56,724 nt of DNA from Methylovulum psychrotolerans (GTDB taxonomy: Bacteria; Pseudomonadota; Gammaproteobacteria; Methylococcales; Methylomonadaceae), in the NCBI RefSeq assembly GCF_002923755.1, contig NZ_PGFZ01000003.1, positions 194,622-251,345 on the forward strand. Reading direction: 5' to 3'. The translations under genes were made by a program, and so were the position numbers. Below the pieces are notes generated by a model, which worked only from the letters and a program-made list of their open reading frames with translations, was not told the origin of the DNA and did no database searches. Below are positions 15,713-24,243 of the stretch, in pieces (within the stretch, counting starts at the first letter, position 1; each line of letters begins with the position of its first letter).

Positions 15713-18070
15713 TTAAAAGGCCTTTCTGATGTGGCGGCGTATGGGGGCATCAACCATGCCCATGGCAACCAATAAGGCTTGCCTGACGTGGGCGGCAGCC
15801 GCTATGCCCAGCAGTTGCCCCGTACCGCAATCTATCGGTAAGACGTTGATGGTTTGTGCAGATGCCGCCCAGTCCCATCGCTTAGCCGTGTCAGGCGTTC
15901 GGGGTGCCAATACGGTTAACGGGCCGGAAAAATAGCCCGGTTGCCAGTTATCGTTGGAGCTGGGTTCGGCAATGTCCGCCATGATGAGCGATTGTATCGG
16001 CTGGCCGGAGCCGTTAAGTTGGCAAGCGGCGGTAAACGCGGCCAAGGCGGTGCGGGAGAAGCCCAGTAAATGCTGGGGCTGGGTATTGGCGCGGGTACGG
16101 ATATGGCTGCTGATATAATCCGCCTGCTGGATAATGGTTGCCTCGCCGGACGGCAAAGTGAGCGTATCAAGGGCAACGGTGTTCGGCAGGTGTTCGGCAA
16201 ACGCTAGCCAATGGGGATAAGCGTCGCCGTCTGCCATGATGACGTACAGTGTCGCTTCGGCGGCGGCTGGTGCGAGTACGGCTTGCAGCAATCCGGCAAA
16301 CGTCTGTTGGCTTTGCAGTAAGTCGCGCGGTAGCCGCCGCTGAAGGATGGTTTCCATGCGTACCAGCACCATCAGGGCGGTGAGCGAGTCGCCGCCTTGG
16401 TCAGCGAAAGACTGTGCCGGATTAAGCGGCGGGTTGAGCCGCAGTACCTGCATCCAGCAATGCGCCAATTGCTCGGCGAGGGTTTGGGGGGCATTGGGCG
16501 GGGCAGCGATGGGCTTAACAGGGACTAGCTGTTGTAGGGCCGCTAAGTCGGCCTTATGGTTGGGTAGCCGAGGTAACTCTGGTAGCCAATGGATATGGGC
16601 AGGAATGAAGGCGGCGGGCAGTTTGGCTTGCAGCCGGGCGCGTAAAATGTCCGTCGGCAATGTTGTGCCGACCAGCCAGGCCGCCAGTTCGGGGCTTTCC
16701 GCCGTGCCGACCACGACCAAGGCTAGGTCTTGGATGCCGGGGATTTGCCGTAACTCGGCTTCAATGGCATCCAGTTCGACCCGATGGCCACGAATTTTGA
16801 CTTGCCTATCATTGCGGCCAACAAATTCCAGCAAGCCGTCTGGCCGTTCACGCGCCAAATCACCCGACACAAAACATCGCCATCCGGGGCGTTCTGGATG
16901 CCCGTAAAACTTCTCACGGCTCAGCGCAGGATTACGCCAATAGCCTTGGGCGATAAAGGGGCTGCTGATAACCACCTCGCCAATTTCACCCGGCGAAACA
17001 GGCTGCCCGTCTGCCCCCCGCAACCAAGTGTCGCGTTCGGCAATGGCATAGCCGACCGGAATCAGGGCGGTATCAAAATGCTGTTGGCGGTTGATGAACC
17101 AATGCCGATACAGCGTCGCGCACTCGCTGGAGCCGATGCCGTTATAAATCAGGCAATCGTCGGGGAAATGGCGGTAAAACTCGGCGACATCGCTGGCGAA
17201 ACAGCGGTCGCCAGCGAGATACGCCAAGCGTACCGAAACCAAGTCTTGGGCGGGCGGGCTGCTGTGCAAAAACGCCCGCAATAACGGCGGGATGGCGTGG
17301 AAAACGCTGATGCCATACTGGGCAACCAAGGCGCTTAACCCGGCCAGTCCCGTCGTTTGCACCGGGATGCCGACCAAGGCCGCGCCGTTCAGCAACGCCC
17401 CGTAAATGTCGCGGATAGCCCCGTTGACGCTAGGCGAGTACAGGCTGGTCAGGCGGTCGTCAGGGCTGAGGTGGATGGCGTGGCTGTATTGGTAAACGTC
17501 ATGCAGCAAGCCGCGCTGGTTCTGATAGATGCCCTTAGGCTGTCCGGTACTGCCTGAGGTATAGAGGATATAGGCGATACTGTCGGCCTGCCCCGCCAGT
17601 CTGGATGCTGGCCGGGTGGGCAAAGCGTGAATGTCGATGATGGGCAACTGGCCCAGCCAAGCGGCGGCGGCCTGTTGTAGGCTAAGGTCACTAATGGCGC
17701 AGGTGACACCTGCCTGTTCTAAAATCAGCCGATTACGCGCCGCCGGAAAGCTGGGGTCTATCGGCACATAAGGGCGGCCAGCAGCCAGCAAACCCAGAAA
17801 GGCGGCGGCTAAGGAGCCACCAATCGGTAACAGCACCGCGACCGGGTCGGGCGAGGCTTGCGCCACGGCGGCGGCGACCTGTAAGGCCAACTGGTAAATG
17901 TCCTGATACGTCCAGCTACGCTCGGCCTCAATAACGGCAGGCTGGTCGGGCTGGGTGCTGGCAAAGGCGGCGAACCGGGCGAAGACAGGCTGGTCTAGGT
18001 GCTGGCGCGGCCACGCCGCAAAAGGCCGTCCGGCCGGGCCGCGATAATCTAGGGGAAACTCAAGCGCCAT
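15713..18070 (-). CDS. NRPS-like adenylation / carrier / thioesterase protein
   Basis: The 785-residue protein has an adenylation domain (about 25-490) with the core motifs YILYTSGSTGQPKG (A3), YNGIGSSE (A5), FVSGDLARERPDG (A7), GRNDRQVKIRGHRVEL (A8) and LPNHKAD with the A10 lysine. A carrier domain follows with the phosphopantetheine serine in QGGDSLTAL near residue 550. A thioesterase-like C-terminus has the nucleophile motif GFSRTA. There is no condensation domain, so it would load one acid and release it. At the usual A4 site the alpha-amino-anchoring Asp appears to be Ser (YSPSVNG), hinting at a substrate that is not an alpha-amino acid. It overlaps the URO-D-family gene by 11 bp. The product is unknown. 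Confidence 0.88.
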   Translation of the reverse strand: MALEFPLDYRGPAGRPFAAWPRQHLDQPVFARFAAFASTQPDQPAVIEAERSWTYQDIYQLALQVAAAVAQASPDPVAVLLPIGGSLAAAFLGLLAAGRPYVPIDPSFPAARNRLILEQAGVTCAISDLSLQQAAAAWLGQLPIIDIHALPTRPASRLAGQADSIAYILYTSGSTGQPKGIYQNQRGLLHDVYQYSHAIHLSPDDRLTSLYSPSVNGAIRDIYGALLNGAALVGIPVQTTGLAGLSALVAQYGISVFHAIPPLLRAFLHSSPPAQDLVSVRLAYLAGDRCFASDVAEFYRHFPDDCLIYNGIGSSECATLYRHWFINRQQHFDTALIPVGYAIAERDTWLRGADGQPVSPGEIGEVVISSPFIAQGYWRNPALSREKFYGHPERPGWRCFVSGDLARERPDGLLEFVGRNDRQVKIRGHRVELDAIEAELRQIPGIQDLALVVVGTAESPELAAWLVGTTLPTDILRARLQAKLPAAFIPAHIHWLPELPRLPNHKADLAALQQLVPVKPIAAPPNAPQTLAEQLAHCWMQVLRLNPPLNPAQSFADQGGDSLTALMVLVRMETILQRRLPRDLLQSQQTFAGLLQAVLAPAAAEATLYVIMADGDAYPHWLAFAEHLPNTVALDTLTLPSGEATIIQQADYISSHIRTRANTQPQHLLGFSRTALAAFTAACQLNGSGQPIQSLIMADIAEPSSNDNWQPGYFSGPLTVLAPRTPDTAKRWDWAASAQTINVLPIDCGTGQLLGIAAAAHVRQALLVAMGMVDAPIRRHIRKAF

Positions 18071-19043
18071 GGTTAATCGTCCTTATCCAAGTGGCGATAT
18101 GCGCATCAGTTATCGCCAGCGGTATGACACAGGGGCCGGTTAATAACGCCCCGGTTTGCTGAAATCCCGCTAAGTGCTTATGGATGGCCGGATGCAGCCG
18201 CCCCGGTGTATCCCATACTGTGAAGGGTAGGCCGATAACGGCGGGGAGGTGGCTGATAGCCCGATACGCGCTAGCAGGCGGGTTAGCCGCCCCCAATTCG
18301 TAATGGATCAGCCACTGTCCGTTGCTGGGTAGGCCGTCGAAGTGGATGTTCGGGCCGTGGATATGCAGGATATTGCTGCTAAAGCCGTCACAGGCCGCCA
18401 TGGTTGCTAGATCGCCCGCGCGTCCGATGTGCCGGTAGAGACCGCGTGGCAAGACGGCTTCGGATAGGTGTTGGGCGGCGAGATAAATGCCGTCTACCCC
18501 CGCTGCCTGATAAGCCGCCAGTAGCCGTCCAGTACCTGTTTGGAGTGTCGCCAGGCCGCTGGATACCGCGTCCGGTGCGCTCTGCACATGCGCCCGCAGT
18601 TGTTCCGGCCCCGCCAGCATTAAGGCTTGGGTCAGCGGCGGGAACACTGTCGCCAACAGCGGCACCTCGGCGGGTAGGGCTTGGCGCAGGCACTGGGCGG
18701 CGGCGACCATATCCCGTTCCAGCGGAGTAAGGCTAGCGCTCAGATTTAGCCAGTCGCTGGGGCGGGTAATGGCCCGGCGGAAAAACGTGCGCCGCCCCAT
18801 CGGATCGCCGCGCCATTCGGCATGGCCACCGCGCCCCGCCACCTGATAATTACCTGCGGGAGTGAGCTTAACCAGTTGCACCCCAGTCGTCCGCTGAAAG
18901 GCTAAGGTGGCGGCGACCAGCGTTTCGCCCGCTTGGTCAGCCAGCGGATGGTGCCGCCAAAAGGCTGCCAGACAGCGCGGCGGGGCTAAAGGTGCTTCGG
19001 TGGTGTCGTGCTGAAAGAAAGTTGTCAAGCAGGTTGGGGGCAT
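18060..19043 (-). CDS. Uroporphyrinogen decarboxylase (URO-D) superfamily protein, uncharacterised branch
   Basis: The 327-residue protein has the pattern of the non-HemE URO-D branch: VKLTPAGNYQVAG near residue 58, PLLATVFPPLTQALMLAG in the middle, GVDGIYLAAQH, and ILHIHGPNIHFDGLPSNGQW near 220. True HemE motifs (the N-terminal RAPVWxMRQAGR and the catalytic Asp/Tyr context) are absent, and the zinc HxC...C signature of cobamide methyltransferases is replaced by HIHGPNIH. Its function cannot be read from sequence; decarboxylation or methyl transfer are both possible. It is the upstream gene of a two-gene unit with the adenylation protein, overlapping by 11 bp, so both probably act in one pathway. 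Confidence 0.8.
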   Translation of the reverse strand: MPPTCLTTFFQHDTTEAPLAPPRCLAAFWRHHPLADQAGETLVAATLAFQRTTGVQLVKLTPAGNYQVAGRGGHAEWRGDPMGRRTFFRRAITRPSDWLNLSASLTPLERDMVAAAQCLRQALPAEVPLLATVFPPLTQALMLAGPEQLRAHVQSAPDAVSSGLATLQTGTGRLLAAYQAAGVDGIYLAAQHLSEAVLPRGLYRHIGRAGDLATMAACDGFSSNILHIHGPNIHFDGLPSNGQWLIHYELGAANPPASAYRAISHLPAVIGLPFTVWDTPGRLHPAIHKHLAGFQQTGALLTGPCVIPLAITDAHIATWIRTINHGA

Positions 19044-19240
19044 GGCAAGCGTATTATGATGATGAATCCGCTAGGCAGTCTACTGGTTTGGCGGTAAAAA
19101 AGCCATGCTTTAGGCGAGAATGGATTCGCGTTATTTTAGCGGCGGGCCTATCAAGGATAGCTAAACCCCAAGCATTTATATTTGCACGTTATCCCTAACG
19201 GCAACGGTACTTTTAACCCCACTAAGCCACCTCTATTTTT

Positions 19241-19597
19241 ATGAACCTGACACAAGTAAAATGCCTCGCCGTTTTTGCGGTCTTTGCCGTCATCGGCTTC
19301 GGGCCGATTTCTCCCGGTTGCCTGATAGGCCTGTCTGTCGTTGTCCTGCGGCCACAATGGTTTTTGACGCTTAGCCAGCATCTGTATGCCAACCTGCCCG
19401 CCGCCCAAGTGGCCTATACCGACATTACGCCCCAGCAAACCCAACAGGCGCGGGTAAAAGGTTTCTTGAGTTTATTGGCCTTGTTTATCATTGATATTGC
19501 CCCCGTTCCGGTGACTCCCGTCATCGCCTTTGCCGTCATCATCATCCGGCCATTACGTTTTTACCATTGGGTGTTAAGGGTGTATGGGCCGCGTTAG
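19241..19597 (+). CDS. Small membrane protein of unknown function
   Basis: The 118-residue frame has a hydrophobic N-terminal helix (AVFAVFAVIGFGPI), a polar middle and a second hydrophobic stretch (FLSLLALFIIDIAPVPVTPVIAFAVIIIRP, quoted as two segments meeting at APVPVTP), ending in the basic RFYHWVLRVYGPR. This looks like a two- to three-helix inner-membrane protein. It is transcribed divergently from the URO-D gene and ends just before a REP palindrome. I do not recognise the family. Confidence 0.55.
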   Translation: MNLTQVKCLAVFAVFAVIGFGPISPGCLIGLSVVVLRPQWFLTLSQHLYANLPAAQVAYTDITPQQTQQARVKGFLSLLALFIIDIAPVPVTPVIAFAVIIIRPLRFYHWVLRVYGPR

Positions 19598-20157
19598 CTA
19601 AAGGGTACGGATCTTTGGGGCGCGGGCATCTTGCCCGTAAGGGTGGGAAAGATGCCCGCGCCCCAAAGCGGAAGCCGCATAAGCCAGTTTCCCGCTTCAG
19701 TGGCTTTATTAACGGGCTTGCTGCCTGTCATCGGGTTTACGCGCTGTCGGCGGCTTTTTTAAAGCGGTGGGCAGTGGCGGCGTGGCGGTATTCTTTCATA
19801 CATTCACAAGCATATAACAGGCAATGGCTGTATTTGTCATGCCTTACCTTGGTCGGCAACGCTTTGCTTGCGCTGGGCTTGGTTGCGGTTTGTGCGGTGT
19901 TATGGGACATGGGCTTGGGGAGCTGGATAGTTACAAGGAGTGGGGCGGTAGCGTAATGGCTTACAGGGGCAAGCAGCGGGAATGGCTCCGGTCACTTGCT
20001 TGTACATAAACGGGTTTTCACCGCTAAGCCCTTTTTGTCCTCAGGTGGCTGGCTGTTGTCGTGCAAAGCCTAGCCGCCTGCCGGGCTTAGCCAATTTATT
20101 GGCTAAGCCATCAGATTTTTGCAGCCTTTGCGCTGATGGCTTAGCCACTGTTAAGCC
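19598..20157. other. Gap with a REP palindrome and no supported gene
   Basis: About 560 bp. The family B palindrome occupies 19613-19668. Around 20080-20155 the motif GGCTTAGCC/GGCTAAGCC repeats several times (TTAGCCAATTTATTGGCTAA is a near-perfect hairpin), perhaps acting as a terminator region for the secreted-protein gene ending at 20158. Open frames over 19567-19956 run through the palindrome and are not convincing. Confidence 0.55.
19613..19668. repeat. REP-like palindrome, family B copy 2
   Basis: Arms 19613-19636 and 19645-19668 pair over 24 bp with one mismatch. Compared with copy 1, GGAGCGC has become GGGGCGC in one arm and the other arm has changed to match, so base pairing is kept. 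Confidence 0.88.
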
Positions 20158-20502
20158 TTACTGCTGTTTTTTGGCTTTTCTGTCCGCTTTTAATGTCGTC
20201 ATAGATGCTTTGCACGCTTCGGAGAATTGAAAGGACTTATTGGCCTTTTTATAAGCGTGCAGGCATTTCAGCAAGCCTTTGCCGACGACTTGATCGGTGC
20301 AGCCTGCGGTTACTGCGTCTTGGGCGCAAGCGCTGTCTACCGCCTGTTTATCGGCTTTGCCAGGAGCAGGCATATTGCTTGGTGCAGGTGCCTCGGTAGG
20401 CATGGGTTCAGTGACACCGCCTGCTTGGGCTGGGGCTGCCAATAGGATGCTGGCGGCCAAACAAACGGCTACGGCCACAGATTGGGTGAGTTTTTTAGTC
20501 AT
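20158..20502 (-). CDS. Small secreted four-cysteine protein
   Basis: Starting at the ATG at 20502 (preceded by CACGAGG), the 114-residue protein has a Sec signal peptide ending LAAPAQAGG, a Pro-rich segment (EAPAPSNMPAPG) and a C-terminal domain with four cysteines (SACAQDAVTAGC, LLKCLHAYKK, EACKAS) and many lysines. The spacing suggests two disulfides in a small helical domain. The longer frame to 20607 is rejected because it puts unrelated residues before the signal peptide. No family recognised; periplasmic or secreted. Confidence 0.65.
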   Translation of the reverse strand: MTKKLTQSVAVAVCLAASILLAAPAQAGGVTEPMPTEAPAPSNMPAPGKADKQAVDSACAQDAVTAGCTDQVVGKGLLKCLHAYKKANKSFQFSEACKASMTTLKADRKAKKQQ

Positions 20503-20868
20503 TATAATGCCTCGTGATGTGTGGTTTGGAAAATGTCCGCAAGCGGCTTGGCACAACAGCCAAGCAGGATAGACGGTTTTTGGGTATCGGCTGACTTTCT
20601 GGAGCACCTAGGCTACAGCGTTGGAGGGCGGTAGTTAAGTAAGTGCAGCCGATACTCAGCAGCTTAAAGCAAGTACCGAGCCATATATATAAATCAATGG
20701 GTTATAGATTTTTATACCCTATTCTGGCGGTTATCGGGTGCTTATGAGCCAGTTGCTGTGGGCAGGCTAGGGCAAATCAACCAAACCCCAAGCAGGGCGG
20801 GGTTGAATCGCCGTGGAATTGTCCTGCCTGTCCATAGCCTTCGGGGCTTGCCGAGCAAGACCCCTTCA
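20503..20868. other. Intergenic stretch, nothing recognisable
   Basis: About 365 bp between the start of the four-cysteine protein gene and the end of uvrA. It should hold the promoter of the former. An AT-rich tract (ATATATAAATCAATGGGTTATAG) lies near 20683-20710. No gene seen. Confidence 0.4.
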
Positions 20869-23688
20869 TTAAACAAAAAACCGTTGCAAATAGTTCCCGG
20901 TATGCGACTGCGGACACGCCGCCACCGTTTGCGGCGTACCCTCGGCCACTAACGTGCCGCCGCCGTCGCCGCCTTCCGGCCCCATATCAATCAGCCAATC
21001 GGCGGTTTTAATCACATCCAGATTATGCTCGATGACGATAACGGTGTTGCCGTGGTCGCGCAAGGTATGCAGCACACCCAGCAACTGCTTAATATCATGA
21101 AAATGCAGCCCGGTGGTCGGTTCGTCAAGGATGTACAAGGTCTTGCCCGTATCGCGTTTGGACAATTCCTTCGCCAACTTAATGCGTTGCGCCTCGCCGC
21201 CCGATAAGGTCGTGGCGTTTTGGCCTAAGGTGATATAGCTCAGGCCGACTTCCATCAGCGTTTGCAGTTTACGCGCCAAACTCGGCACAGCGCTGAAAAA
21301 CGCCGCCGCGTCTTCGACCGTCAACTCCAACACCTCATGGATGGTTTTGCCTTTATAGCGGATGTCCAAGGTCTCGCGGTTATAGCGCTTGCCGTTGCAG
21401 TGTTCGCAATGGACAAAAATGTCTGGCAAAAAGTGCATCTCCACCTTAATCACCCCATCGCCTGTACACGCCTCGCACCGCCCGCCCTTAACGTTAAAAC
21501 TGAACCGCCCAGGGGTGTAGCCGCGTGAGCGGGCTTCCGGCGTGGCGGCGAACAGCTCACGGATGGCGGTAAATAAGCCTGTATAAGTGGCCGGATTAGA
21601 GCGCGGGGTGCGGCCTATCGGGCTTTGGTCTATATCCACTACCTTATCGAAATGCTCCAGCCCCTCAATCGCTTCGCAGGGGGCGGGGATAAGGCTGGCG
21701 CGGTTAATCAGCCGCGCCGCATGGCTGTATAAGGTATCGTTAACCAAGGTCGATTTGCCGGAGCCGGACACGCCGGTGACACAGGTCAGCAAGCCGACCG
21801 GAAACCGGATGGTGACGTTTTTCAGGTTATTGCCAGACGCGTTGCGCAACGTGATTTGCTTATCGGGATTGACGGGTGTCGTGGTGGCGGGTACGGCAAT
21901 ACCTAGCTGGCCGGACAAATACTGTCCGGTTAACGACGCGCTTTGCGCCAGAATATCCGCCAACGTCCCTTGGGCGATAATCTGCCCGCCATGCACCCCC
22001 GCCCCGGGGCCTATATCGACAATATGGTCGGCGGCGCGGATCGCATCTTCATCATGCTCAACGACAATCACCGTATTGCCCAGATCGCGCAAGCGGAACA
22101 AGGTTTTCAACAAACGGTCATTATCGCGCTGATGCAAGCCGATGGACGGCTCATCCAAGACATACATCACCCCGACCAGCCCCGCGCCGATTTGGCTGGC
22201 GAGGCGGATACGCTGCGCCTCGCCGCCGGACAAGGTATCGGCACTGCGCTCCAGCGTCAAATAATCCAAACCGACATTGACTAAAAACTCCAAACGCTCT
22301 TGGATTTCCTTAACAATTTTCACCGCAATTTCCCCGCGCTGCCCCGGCAAATTCAGTGCCGCAAAAAACGCCAACGCGGCGCGGATCGGGTAACGGGTAA
22401 TACGCGGCAAAGGTTGGCCGTCGATAAAGACATTACGCGCCGCCGTGTTCAGGCGCGTACCATCACAAGCGGTGCAAACTTTTTGCGCCAAATATTTCGC
22501 CAACTCTTCACGCACCAACGCCGAGTCCGTCTCATGATAACGCCGCTCCATATTGGCGATAATGCCCTCAAACGGATGCTGTTTCAGCTTAAAACCGCCG
22601 CTGGCTTGCGGGTATTTAAAGTCGATACTCTCCGTGCCGCTGCCATACAGCAACAGGTTTTGGATACGTTCCGGCAAGCTGGAATAAGGGGCTTCGGGGT
22701 CGAAGCCATAATGCGCCGCCAACGCGCAAATAATCTGATAATAATAACCGTTGCGCCGATCCCAGCCGCGTATCGCCCCGCCCGCCAAACTGATGTCAGG
22801 GTTATGGATCACCAGTGACGGGTCAAAATGCTGGCGCACCCCCAAACCGTCGCAATGGCTACACGCGCCTTTAGGATTGTTAAACGAGAACAGCCGAGGT
22901 TCCAACTCGCTCAGGCTATAACCGCAATGCGGGCAAGCATAACGCTCGGAAAACAGCAGCTCAGTCGCGTCCTCTTCCAAACTGGCGGCAATCGCAATGC
23001 CGTTGGCGATGCGCAACGCCGTAGCGAACGACTCCGCCAAGCGCAAGGCCATATCAGGACGGATTTTAAAGCGGTCGACAATCACCTCAATGGTATGCTT
23101 CTTTTTTAAATCCAACGTCGGCGGCTCGTCCAGATCATAAACCACGCCATCAATCCGCGCCCGGATAAAACCCTGGGCGCGTAAATCATCAAGCAATTGC
23201 AGGTATTCGCCCTTCCGCTGGCTAATCACCGGAGCCAGCAGCATCCAACGCTGCTCAGACGGTTGCGCCAACACTTGATCAACCATCTGGCTGATGGTCT
23301 GCGCCTCTAAAGACACTTGATGTTCCGGGCAGCGCGGCGTACCCGCCCGCGCGTACAGCAAGCGCAGATAATCGTAAATCTCAGTAATCGTGCCGACGGT
23401 GGAACGCGGATTATGCGACGTGGATTTCTGCTCGATAGAAATGGCGGGCGACAAGCCTTCGATATGGTCAACATCCGGCTTTTCCATTATCGACAAAAAC
23501 TGCCGCGCATACGCCGACAGCGATTCGACATAACGCCGCTGACCTTCGGCGTAAATAGTATCAAACGCCAACGAAGACTTGCCGGAACCGGATAAGCCCG
23601 TAATGACAATCAGCTTATCCCTAGGCAAATCCAGATCAATATTCTTAAGATTATGCGTTCTCGCACCGCGTATGCTAATTGTCGCCAT
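20869..23688 (-). CDS. uvrA: Excinuclease ABC subunit A
   Basis: UvrA is the damage-sensing ATPase of nucleotide excision repair. All expected parts are present in the 939 residues: Walker [15 protein letters not shown] near residue 31, zinc module 1 with CPHCGYS...CSHCDGLG near 255-283, the first ABC signature [12 protein letters not shown], the second Walker [16 protein letters not shown] near 640, the CEACTGDG...CEHCNGKRY zinc finger near 740-765, and the second [12 protein letters not shown] with [10 protein letters not shown]. Length and start ([18 protein letters not shown]) match E. coli UvrA. No operon partner is adjacent. No SOS box could be recognised in the short upstream region, though I could not search systematically. 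Confidence 0.99.
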   Translation of the reverse strand: MATISIRGARTHNLKNIDLDLPRDKLIVITGLSGSGKSSLAFDTIYAEGQRRYVESLSAYARQFLSIMEKPDVDHIEGLSPAISIEQKSTSHNPRSTVGTITEIYDYLRLLYARAGTPRCPEHQVSLEAQTISQMVDQVLAQPSEQRWMLLAPVISQRKGEYLQLLDDLRAQGFIRARIDGVVYDLDEPPTLDLKKKHTIEVIVDRFKIRPDMALRLAESFATALRIANGIAIAASLEEDATELLFSERYACPHCGYSLSELEPRLFSFNNPKGACSHCDGLGVRQHFDPSLVIHNPDISLAGGAIRGWDRRNGYYYQIICALAAHYGFDPEAPYSSLPERIQNLLLYGSGTESIDFKYPQASGGFKLKQHPFEGIIANMERRYHETDSALVREELAKYLAQKVCTACDGTRLNTAARNVFIDGQPLPRITRYPIRAALAFFAALNLPGQRGEIAVKIVKEIQERLEFLVNVGLDYLTLERSADTLSGGEAQRIRLASQIGAGLVGVMYVLDEPSIGLHQRDNDRLLKTLFRLRDLGNTVIVVEHDEDAIRAADHIVDIGPGAGVHGGQIIAQGTLADILAQSASLTGQYLSGQLGIAVPATTTPVNPDKQITLRNASGNNLKNVTIRFPVGLLTCVTGVSGSGKSTLVNDTLYSHAARLINRASLIPAPCEAIEGLEHFDKVVDIDQSPIGRTPRSNPATYTGLFTAIRELFAATPEARSRGYTPGRFSFNVKGGRCEACTGDGVIKVEMHFLPDIFVHCEHCNGKRYNRETLDIRYKGKTIHEVLELTVEDAAAFFSAVPSLARKLQTLMEVGLSYITLGQNATTLSGGEAQRIKLAKELSKRDTGKTLYILDEPTTGLHFHDIKQLLGVLHTLRDHGNTVIVIEHNLDVIKTADWLIDMGPEGGDGGGTLVAEGTPQTVAACPQSHTGNYLQRFFV

Positions 23689-24243
23689 TAAAAAACCCGC
23701 CGCTGGTAAAGGGAGCCATGATACGGTTAAAGGGGGTTAGGGCGCAACTTTAGGGGCAATCTGGGAGCGCGGGCATCTTGCCCGCAAAGCCCGCGCGCCC
23801 AGAATGGCTTTAAAGCACAATCCCAACCTTAATGCAGTACGGCAAGCACCGCCCCTTACCCCGCCCAATACCATCCCGCCCGAAGCCCCGACATTTTGGT
23901 GCATCAGTAATAATAGCTTTGCGTACAAGGCTTGTGTGTAAAGGGCAGGCAGGATACCCAATCCGTTAAAAAGTGAATATTCCACAGTTAAGGGTTTATT
24001 TTTTTATTGCGTTAGGCGGGTATAGCAACAGGGGTATTTGCCAACAGAGGGCAAGTCTGGTTACAATCCGGCAATACCGACAAATAACACACCTGTTTTG
24101 GCATTATCCCAGCACGCGCTTTTGTAGCGGGGGCCATACTATAAAATAAACCGCCGATAAATTTGCCTAACTGGAAGCCCTTGGGTTTTGGCTTGGGCGG
24201 GTTTTCTATACTTACCATAATTGCCTCTTGAGAGCAGATACCC
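23689..24243. other. Intergenic stretch between divergent genes with a degenerate REP
   Basis: About 555 bp. It holds a shortened family B palindrome at 23761-23802. A 67-codon frame on the minus strand (24218 to 24012) has a plausible AAGAGG ribosome site but would start only 25 bp from the opposite gene and resembles nothing known, so it is not called. Confidence 0.5.
23761..23802. repeat. REP-like palindrome, family B copy 3 (internally deleted)
   Basis: CTGGGAGCGCGGGC at the left and GCCCGCGCGCCCAG at the right still pair with one mismatch. The second ATCTTGCCC arm segment seen in copies 1 and 2 is missing. Confidence 0.75.

Noticed and set aside
19567-19956. Plus-strand 129-codon frame
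   Set aside because: It runs through a REP palindrome and shows no protein-like features.
24012-24218. 67-codon minus-strand frame with an AAGAGG ribosome site, starting KPKPKG-rich
   Set aside because: It would start 25 bp from the divergent repeat-protein gene, leaving no room for promoters, and resembles no family; left uncalled.
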